From a virus, in the IMG/VR virus record IMGVR_UViG_3300028025_005339, positions 1-25,944 of that record: a stretch of DNA of 25,944 bases. One strand, 5' to 3'. Shown in pieces: positions 19,503 through 25,944 of the stretch; position 1 is the stretch's first letter, and each line of letters begins with the position of its first letter. Below the pieces are notes generated by a model. It was not told where the DNA came from, did not search any database, and saw nothing but the letters and a program-made list of their open reading frames with translations. A program made the position numbers and the translations under genes.

Positions 19503-21578
19503 ATGGCCGGTGCTAATTCAAATATTCAGATTACAGATTTGGATTTTAATAATATTAAAAACAATCTGAAAACTTTTTTACAATCACAAAATATTCTAAA
19601 AGATTATAACTATGATGGTTCGGCATTAAACATTCTTTTAGATGTTTTAGCATATAACACACATTATAATGCATATTATCTCAATATGGTTGCAAATGAG
19701 ATGTTCTTGGACACTGCATTACTTAGAAATTCTGTTGTTTCAAATGCAAAATTGTTAGGTTATACACCTAAATCCAGTATTGCACCTCAGGCTACAATAA
19801 ATCTGACATTGTTTCAGGTTACTGATCCGAATTTGACTTTACCTAAGTTCACAAACTTTCTGTCAGAAGGAATTGATGGAACAAACTATAATTTTGTAAC
19901 AACAGATGCAACAACAGTTTCGGTCTTTAATAACCAAGCAGTTTTTGCAAATACCATAATTAGACAAGGCACACCAGCATCTTCATCTTATTTGGTAAAC
20001 GAATCAAACAATCCAAAATTTATATACAAAATAAATGACATAAATGTTGACACTACAACTCTACAAGTATTGGTGCAACAGTCATCTTCAAACAGTTCTT
20101 ATGAAATTTATACACCAGCATCAGATTATTTGACACTCACAGGTGATTCACTTGTATACTTTTTACAAGAGGGATTGGATGGATTTTATGAAATATATTT
20201 CGGTGATGGTATTCTCGGTAAAAAATTAACTAATGGTAACATTGTAAAAACATCTTACATTGTAACTTCAGGTTCATTGTCTGCTGGAGCAAACAGTTTT
20301 GTATTGCTGGATCAGTTATCAGGTTTTTCTAATAATAGGATAACATCTATTACATCTGCATCACAAGGTTCAGGTAAAGAATCAATTTCATCTATCAAAT
20401 TTCAAGCACCTAAAAGTTATTCATCACAAGGTCGTGCGGTTACAAAAGAAGATTATATCACAGCAATTCAGCAAAACAAATTGGGTTATGCCTTTGATGC
20501 TGTGAGTGTTTGGGGTGGTCAAGAAAATGATCCGCCGGTTTACGGACAAGTTTTTGTTGCCTTGAAACCAACAGGTGGATACACTTTAACACCTACACAA
20601 AAACAAAGATTGATAACCGATGTTATAAAACCAATTTCGGTTTTGACTGTTCTACCAACAATTGTTGATCCTGATTACACTTATGTACAATTTAATGTAA
20701 ATGTTTATTATGATCCAAAGAAAACAAGTTCTACTGCAGCTCAAATTGAAAATCTAGTAAAGACAACAATTAACAATTATGCTCTGTCATCTTTAAATAC
20801 TTTTAATTCCACACTAAAGTTATCTGATTTCACGACAAGAATTAATGATTCTGACCAATCAATTATCACAAATGAAATTTCTATTCAGTTACAAAAGAAA
20901 TTTTATCCACAATTAGGTACAGCTTCAACATACAATTTGTTCTTTGGTGCTGAATTGAAAAAAGGTATGTTCCAAAGTGGTGTCAATAGTTCACCGTCTA
21001 TTAGTGTTTATGATACTAGTGCTCAACTTCAAAATGAAGTTTATATTGAAGAGGTGCCATCATCTGCCGGCGGCGTAGAAGAAATTTCTATTATCAATCC
21101 TGGTTTTGGTTACCAAAAAACACCAACAGTTACAATTTTGGGTGATGGTTCCGGTGCAACAGCTGAAGCAGTAATCAATTCAAAAGGCGTTATCACATCA
21201 ATTAATATAACAAATTCTGGCAACAATTATACAAGTGCAATTGCAACAATTACAAATGCTTCTGGTGATACAACAGGAACGTTAGGAGCTGCTGTTGTTT
21301 TACTTAAAGGTAGATACGGTACACTAAGAACTTATTATAATAATACACAAAACGTAAAAACAATTTTGAATACTAATGTAGGAATAATTGATTACAATTT
21401 AGGTATTGTGACATTAAATTCATTAGACCCCATAAATGTTAACAATGATTTGGGACAATTAACAGTATCATCAACACCAGTAACAACTATTATTTCTTCA
21501 ACCTATAATAGAATTATATCAGTTGATGAATACGATCCAAATTCAATCACTGTTAATGTTATTGCTAAAACAACATGA
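19503..21578 (+). CDS. 6: Baseplate wedge protein, T4 gp6-like, with an inserted beta-repeat module
   Basis: The 691-aa product (T4 gp6 is 660) shows the gp6/J-type N-terminus: SALNILLDVLAYNTHYNAYY (41-60), MVANEMFLDTALLRNSVVSN (62-81) and AKLLGYTPKS. The beta core contains SLVYFLQEGLDGFYEIYFGD, and the region with VTKEDYITAIQQNKLGYAFD (315-334) is followed by DAVSVWGGQENDPP, the wedge-type motif for the gp6 domain. Residues 524-588 hold a repeat module (INPGFGYQKTPTVTILGDGS, then GATAEAVI and a second NSGNNYTSAIATI copy) that also occurs in the next protein. gp6 forms the ring joining the wedges. It overlaps the next gene by 4 nt (ATGA). Confidence 0.92.
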   Translation: MAGANSNIQITDLDFNNIKNNLKTFLQSQNILKDYNYDGSALNILLDVLAYNTHYNAYYLNMVANEMFLDTALLRNSVVSNAKLLGYTPKSSIAPQATINLTLFQVTDPNLTLPKFTNFLSEGIDGTNYNFVTTDATTVSVFNNQAVFANTIIRQGTPASSSYLVNESNNPKFIYKINDINVDTTTLQVLVQQSSSNSSYEIYTPASDYLTLTGDSLVYFLQEGLDGFYEIYFGDGILGKKLTNGNIVKTSYIVTSGSLSAGANSFVLLDQLSGFSNNRITSITSASQGSGKESISSIKFQAPKSYSSQGRAVTKEDYITAIQQNKLGYAFDAVSVWGGQENDPPVYGQVFVALKPTGGYTLTPTQKQRLITDVIKPISVLTVLPTIVDPDYTYVQFNVNVYYDPKKTSSTAAQIENLVKTTINNYALSSLNTFNSTLKLSDFTTRINDSDQSIITNEISIQLQKKFYPQLGTASTYNLFFGAELKKGMFQSGVNSSPSISVYDTSAQLQNEVYIEEVPSSAGGVEEISIINPGFGYQKTPTVTILGDGSGATAEAVINSKGVITSINITNSGNNYTSAIATITNASGDTTGTLGAAVVLLKGRYGTLRTYYNNTQNVKTILNTNVGIIDYNLGIVTLNSLDPINVNNDLGQLTVSSTPVTTIISSTYNRIISVDEYDPNSITVNVIAKTT

Positions 21579-24370
21579 TAACCGATAACAAAACATCTTT
21601 ATTAGTACCGTATCAACTTCCGGAATTTGTTCGGGATGATCCTGACTATGCCAACTTTGAATTGTTTCTTAAGGCATATTATGAATGGATGGAAGAAACT
21701 GGTGGAGTAACAGAAGGATCCAAAAATCTTTTAAATTACAAAGACATTGACAGAACAACTAATGAATTTCTGGATTACTTTGTCAATGACTTTTTACCAT
21801 ATTTTCCAAAAGAAATATTAGTTGATAAAGAAAAAGCTTTAAAAGTAGCAAGACAATTATATCAATCTAAAGGAACATTATCATCATATAAATTTCTGTT
21901 TAGAATACTCTACGACTCTGATGTTGAGGTATTCTTTACGAAAGATGCTGTTCTCAAGGCCTCTGATGGTACTTGGTATGTTGCCAAGAGTTTGAAATTA
22001 AGTAGTTTAGATCCAAATCTATTGGAAATAAACAACCTTAGATTATTTGGTGAAACAACAAAATCAATTGCCACAGTAGAAACATCAATCATTGCTGGCA
22101 ATAAAACAGAAGTTTATATCTCTAATATTGAAAGATTGTTTCAATCAGGTGAATTTGTCCGTGTAGTTGACAATAACAATCAAACTGTTTTATTTGGTGG
22201 TCAACCACTCAGAGCAAAAATAGTTGGACAAATCAGTCAAGTTAGAATTGATCCAAATAATAGAGGATTGTTGTATGAAGTTGGTGATCCTGTTATTGTA
22301 TATGATGGTCTAAGTTCAAACACTGGTATTGGTGCCATTGCTGAAGTCGGTACAACAACCGCAGGGTCAATACAACGTATCAATGTAATTGATGGTGGAT
22401 ATGGTTATACTTCCAATTCAATTTTAAGAATAACAAATGCACCAGGAGCAAATGCTACTGTTGGTTCTTTGAATCCAGCAGCCAATTCTAGAGCAAATGT
22501 TGTTTTGGTTCCAATTAATGAAATAACTTTAGCACAATATACCACAATAGGTAATACACAGTACAGTTTCTTTTCTTCAAACCCAACTGCAAATGCTAAT
22601 ACAACATTAGCAAACTCATTTACATTCACAGCATTTTCAACATTTCCTATTTCTTCCGTTTTTGTAAATAATGGTGGCGGCGGTATAAGACAAGTGCCTG
22701 CTGTTACTGCTTTGTCGGTGTTCCCAACAGACGTATCGGGAAATACAGCATCTCTTACTAGTCTTGGTATGTTAGGACCAATTCAAATTGCCAATGGCGG
22801 TCGTGGTTATGTGGCAAATGATACCATAGTTATTTCTGGTGGAAGTGGTATTGGTGCCTATGCAAATGTAGCAACAGTTAATGCAACTGGGGCTATCACA
22901 AGTGTGGCATATGTTTTAAATACACAACGTCCATATCCTCCAGGTGGAATAGGTTACAAGAACACAAACTTACCAACACTATCAGTGGTGTCAGCTAATG
23001 CACAAGCATCTAATGCCAGTCTATTTGTTCCCGGTATTCTTGGTGACGGTGCCACATTCTCGGTTGTTGTGGATCGTGCTGGTTCTGTGACAACAATTAG
23101 AGTAACAGATTTTGGTGAAGATTATATTGCAACACCTAATGTTTCATTAAAAGTACAAGACATACTTGTTTCGAATGTTTCAATAACAAATCTTCCAATC
23201 AAAGGAGATTACATTTATCAAGGTGGTAGTGTCAATACTTCTTCTTATCTAGCAAGATACGATTCGATTACTTCCGTTACAACAGACGAAAATCCAGCAT
23301 TATCAAAGTATAATTTGAGGGTATTTAATTACAAATCAAATCCCAATACACAGTTACAATTAACCATTCAAGATAAGAACATCAATTTTGTGTTGGCAAA
23401 TACATCATTGAATGACCGTTATAACAGTTCTGGTTATAAAAATTATGGTGACGGAAATGCCAAAGGGTTTGCTCAGTTCTTAAATGGTTTGAACATCAGT
23501 CAAGGACAATACTTGAATACACAAGGACATCCAAGTTCTTTTGGTGTTTTACAGGATGAAAATTACAACAACTTTACATATCAAATTACAGTTGAAAAAG
23601 AAATTGAAAAGTACAGAGATGTATTGTTGAATTTATTACATCCAACTGGTATGAAAATTCTTGGTCGTTATGCACTGAAATCTAATAGTGATTTCTATTT
23701 CCATGGTCTTGAAGCACTAAATCAAGGTAAAACTTTAGGTGATTACACTGGTTATCCTGGTTCTTCTGTGTCCATGTCTGCTGATTTTACCAATCTAAGT
23801 AACAACATACTACAATTCAATGACTTGGCTGGTGTTGACATTACTGGATTTATTTTTGCTAATAGTACAATTGAAATCGAACCTGTAAATGGTCCGAATA
23901 TAATTTCTCAGATTGTTTCTGTTAACACCGCATCAAATACAGTAACACTATCAACAAATACATGGTTGACGTTTGGAAACGTAGCGTTCGTATCAACAAG
24001 CAACACCACAAACGCCATAAATATATTATCATTGACGGGTGCTTATGACATTGTTAATAATCGTCAGTATAGTAATACAACTTATCCATTAAAAGATATT
24101 GTATATGCTGGTGACAGAATATTGGTTGGAAGTAACACAAGTAATAGTAGAACTGTTTCTTCTGTTGATTATGTAAATGGTATAATTTATTTAACTTCAA
24201 ATGCCAACTTGACAAGTACAAACACAAGATTGTCGGTCAACAGAACATTGTCAGCACAAACAAGTGTAAGAATTTATGGACCACTTGGTCAACAATATAT
24301 ACCACAACTCATCACTGAAAGTGGTGACATATTAACAACAGAAGCCGATGAAATCATCCTATTGGGGTAA
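21575..24370 (+). CDS. Large baseplate wedge/virion protein in the gp7 position (931 aa)
   Basis: The N-terminal 140 residues (LVPYQLPEFVRDDPDYANFE, LFLKAYYEWMEE, YFVNDFLPYFPKE, YQSKGTLSSYKFLFRILYDS) form a distinctive helical domain typical of large baseplate proteins of T4-like marine phages, encoded directly after gp6, where T4 gp7 (1032 aa) would lie. The middle is beta-rich with three repeat modules near residues 266-297, 399-447 and 502-526 (for example INVIDGGYGYTSNSILRI). A C-terminal helical segment near 685-720 (EKEIEKYRDVLLNLLHPTGM) is followed by more beta structure. Assignment as the gp7 equivalent rests on order and size. It starts in an ATGA overlap with gp6. Confidence 0.7.
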   Translation: MITDNKTSLLVPYQLPEFVRDDPDYANFELFLKAYYEWMEETGGVTEGSKNLLNYKDIDRTTNEFLDYFVNDFLPYFPKEILVDKEKALKVARQLYQSKGTLSSYKFLFRILYDSDVEVFFTKDAVLKASDGTWYVAKSLKLSSLDPNLLEINNLRLFGETTKSIATVETSIIAGNKTEVYISNIERLFQSGEFVRVVDNNNQTVLFGGQPLRAKIVGQISQVRIDPNNRGLLYEVGDPVIVYDGLSSNTGIGAIAEVGTTTAGSIQRINVIDGGYGYTSNSILRITNAPGANATVGSLNPAANSRANVVLVPINEITLAQYTTIGNTQYSFFSSNPTANANTTLANSFTFTAFSTFPISSVFVNNGGGGIRQVPAVTALSVFPTDVSGNTASLTSLGMLGPIQIANGGRGYVANDTIVISGGSGIGAYANVATVNATGAITSVAYVLNTQRPYPPGGIGYKNTNLPTLSVVSANAQASNASLFVPGILGDGATFSVVVDRAGSVTTIRVTDFGEDYIATPNVSLKVQDILVSNVSITNLPIKGDYIYQGGSVNTSSYLARYDSITSVTTDENPALSKYNLRVFNYKSNPNTQLQLTIQDKNINFVLANTSLNDRYNSSGYKNYGDGNAKGFAQFLNGLNISQGQYLNTQGHPSSFGVLQDENYNNFTYQITVEKEIEKYRDVLLNLLHPTGMKILGRYALKSNSDFYFHGLEALNQGKTLGDYTGYPGSSVSMSADFTNLSNNILQFNDLAGVDITGFIFANSTIEIEPVNGPNIISQIVSVNTASNTVTLSTNTWLTFGNVAFVSTSNTTNAINILSLTGAYDIVNNRQYSNTTYPLKDIVYAGDRILVGSNTSNSRTVSSVDYVNGIIYLTSNANLTSTNTRLSVNRTLSAQTSVRIYGPLGQQYIPQLITESGDILTTEADEIILLG

Positions 24371-24373
24371 AGA

Positions 24374-25944
24374 ATGTCTACAGTAAAAATATCAGAGTTA
24401 TCATTAATCACACAACTGAATGCAAATACAAGTAACACCTTGTTTTTGGGAGTTGATTTACCAACAGGTGTAACAGGTAAGTTTACTGGTCGTACACTTG
24501 CTCGAGGATTGTATTCAAATGAGGTACTAAATGTTGGTAACAATGCCATCGTTTATCAGAATGTTATTGGTCAGTTTTCTGGTAACTCTGGAACATTTCT
24601 ACAAATAAACAATCAAAACTTTGATGCAAACGGTTCATCAGATTACGTGGCATCAACAAATGATTCTAACAATACAAACAACTTCATTGACATGGGTATT
24701 AATGGATCCACATTTTCTGATCCAGTTTATTCGTCAATGAAACCATATGATGGTTATGTTTATTCACATGGACCATCTCATGTAGATTATCGTGGTAACT
24801 TAGTCATCGGTACTGCTTCCTCATCAGCAAACATAGTATTGATTGCTGGTGGTACAACAAGTTCTAATATTATTGGTAGAATTGGTGCTAACGTATTTGA
24901 TTTTTTAAAGAACGTCAGAGTAACTGGCACAATAGCGCCGTCAGGTGGCATTATATTTGGTGATGGTACAACACAAACCACATCATCGGAAGGCACAGTT
25001 GGTTATGCCAACTCAGCATTTATACAAGCCAATGCTGCATTCCTGGTAGCGAATACACCAAAATCAATAGCAAATTCAGCAGCACTATACGCCAACGGTG
25101 CCTTTATTCAGGCAAATGCAGCATTCTTGGTAGCGAATACACCAGACGCTATCGCTAATTCTGCTGCTCTGTATGCCAATGGTGCTTTTACACAAGCCAA
25201 CGCAGCATTTATAACAGCAAATACACCTACTCATGTAGCAAATTCAGCATCACTTTATGCCAATGGTGCTTTTATTCAAGCAAATACACCATCATATACT
25301 GCCAACTCAGCAGCACTATATGCCAATGGTGCTTTCATACAAGCCAATGCTGCTTTCTTGGTGGCAAATACACCAGACGCTATTGCCAACTCAGCAGCCT
25401 TGTATGCCAATGCTGCTTTCATTCAAGCTAATGCTGCTTTCTTGGTAGCCAATACACCAGATGCTATTGCTAATTCAGCAGCCTTATATGCCAACGGTGC
25501 CTTTATACAAGCTAACGCTGCTTTCTTGATAGCAAATACACCTACTCATGTGGCTAATAGTGCTGCGTTATATGCGAACGGTGCCTTTGTACAAGCCAAT
25601 TCTGCATATGCAAAGGCAAATGCGGCACTAGCAAATACAACCGGCACATTTGCTGGTTCTTTGACAATCACTGGTAGTACGTTTGCTCAAGCGGTGAACA
25701 CCACAAACCTTCAAGTGGTTGGAACAGCAAACGTTTCTGGTACATTGAATGTACTTGGTGATGTTACAATGAATGCTAGAGTGTTTATATCGAATGCAAT
25801 TTCAACTTCAACTCAATCAGCAGTAACCATTTCAGCAACATCAAACACATCACTACCATCCAATGATGGTTACATGTTGCACATATCAGGTAAACCAAAT
25901 GTTCCAACCAGAATTGTTACTGATGCATATGGCACGGGAGCATA
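24374..25944 (+). CDS. Tail fibre protein with AN-heptad repeats (3' end outside window)
   Basis: ATG 24374 opens 523 codons with no stop before the window ends, 3 nt after the preceding gene. Residues 1-30 (MSTVKISELSLITQLNANTS, NTLFLGVDLP) are a typical fibre attachment domain of marine T4-like phages. A beta region with GGIIFGDGTTQTT follows. Residues 212-426 are a run of 7-residue repeats beginning with Ala-Asn, then more beta repeats (FAGSLTITGSTF, VVGTANVSGTLNVLGDVTMN). The C-terminal receptor-binding part lies outside the window. Fibre trimers of this kind form long rods. The product length is unknown. Confidence 0.9.
   Translation, partial: MSTVKISELSLITQLNANTSNTLFLGVDLPTGVTGKFTGRTLARGLYSNEVLNVGNNAIVYQNVIGQFSGNSGTFLQINNQNFDANGSSDYVASTNDSNNTNNFIDMGINGSTFSDPVYSSMKPYDGYVYSHGPSHVDYRGNLVIGTASSSANIVLIAGGTTSSNIIGRIGANVFDFLKNVRVTGTIAPSGGIIFGDGTTQTTSSEGTVGYANSAFIQANAAFLVANTPKSIANSAALYANGAFIQANAAFLVANTPDAIANSAALYANGAFTQANAAFITANTPTHVANSASLYANGAFIQANTPSYTANSAALYANGAFIQANAAFLVANTPDAIANSAALYANAAFIQANAAFLVANTPDAIANSAALYANGAFIQANAAFLIANTPTHVANSAALYANGAFVQANSAYAKANAALANTTGTFAGSLTITGSTFAQAVNTTNLQVVGTANVSGTLNVLGDVTMNARVFISNAISTSTQSAVTISATSNTSLPSNDGYMLHISGKPNVPTRIVTDAYGTGA
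25007..25651 (+). repeat. Tandem 84-nt (28-aa) repeats made of four AN-heptads
   Basis: The fibre gene repeats units of four heptads: ANSAALY, ANGAFIQ, ANAAFLV, ANTPDAI (with ANTPTHV and ANTPSYT variants). About seven units follow one another, including a shorter one (25238-25300) that lacks exactly one heptad. Third codon positions vary freely, so the array is maintained as protein. Confidence 0.9.

Noticed and set aside
25007-25651. CRISPR-like array
   Set aside because: Repeats are codon-level with free third positions and no unique spacers; they lie inside an open fibre gene.

Overview
The window is part of the genome of a T4-type contractile-tailed phage (myovirus), AT-rich and tightly packed. 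Nearly every recognisable gene is a T4 core gene: gp33, gp59, gp32, gp26, gp4, gp48, gp53, gp27, gp5, gp25 and gp6. The accessory genes are a two-piece tmRNA, two 2OG-Fe(II) oxygenases, a short rubrerythrin, an APS-kinase-like P-loop protein and AN-repeat tail fibres. Together they resemble marine or freshwater T4-like phages of streamlined bacteria, such as the SAR11 myophage HTVC008M, the OM43 methylotroph phage Melnitz, or T4-like cyanophages. The host cannot be fixed from sequence alone. The permuted tmRNA fits a host lineage such as Alphaproteobacteria.

Layout. (1) 1-2012, plus strand: the end of a glycine-rich tail adhesin, a P-loop kinase, and two 2OG-Fe(II) oxygenases. (2) 2019-3598: a consensus sigma70 promoter and a circularly permuted tmRNA gene with a 54-codon ORF in its intervening segment. 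Next come a secreted beta-barrel outer-membrane protein, a rubrerythrin, and an H-type RNA pseudoknot. (3) 3599-7309, plus strand: a GIY-YIG homing endonuclease, a small unknown gene, a terminator, a SleB-type cell-wall hydrolase, the late-transcription coactivator gp33, the helicase loader gp59, a HAD nucleotidase, the ssDNA-binding protein gp32, and a strong terminator. Four sigma70-type promoters, all with 17-nt spacers, lie in blocks 2 and 3. (4) 7315-13007, minus strand: a morphogenesis island, transcribed as gp4, a 212-aa virion protein, a tail-tube-fold protein, gp26, then two long tail proteins. gp26 ends in a T TTT TTC slippery heptamer that opens a 62-codon -1 frame. The first of the two long proteins carries a GH19 muralytic domain. 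(5) 13045-25944, plus strand: a baseplate operon (gp48, gp53, gp27, a split gp5, an unknown, gp25, gp6, a 931-aa wedge-like protein) and the start of a heptad-repeat tail fibre running off the window.

The most notable points are: the likely programmed -1 frameshift in gp26 immediately upstream of a tape-measure-like gene, the arrangement of the lambda G/GT and P2 E/E' tail-assembly chaperones; the phage two-piece tmRNA with intact alanine identity elements, a readable tag (ANDSSYEYALAA) and an ORF inside the segment that must be removed; an almost ideal H-type pseudoknot at the start of a probable leader RNA; and a tail spike whose three T4 gp5 functions are split over separate genes, with the muralytic activity apparently moved to the minus-strand tail gene.
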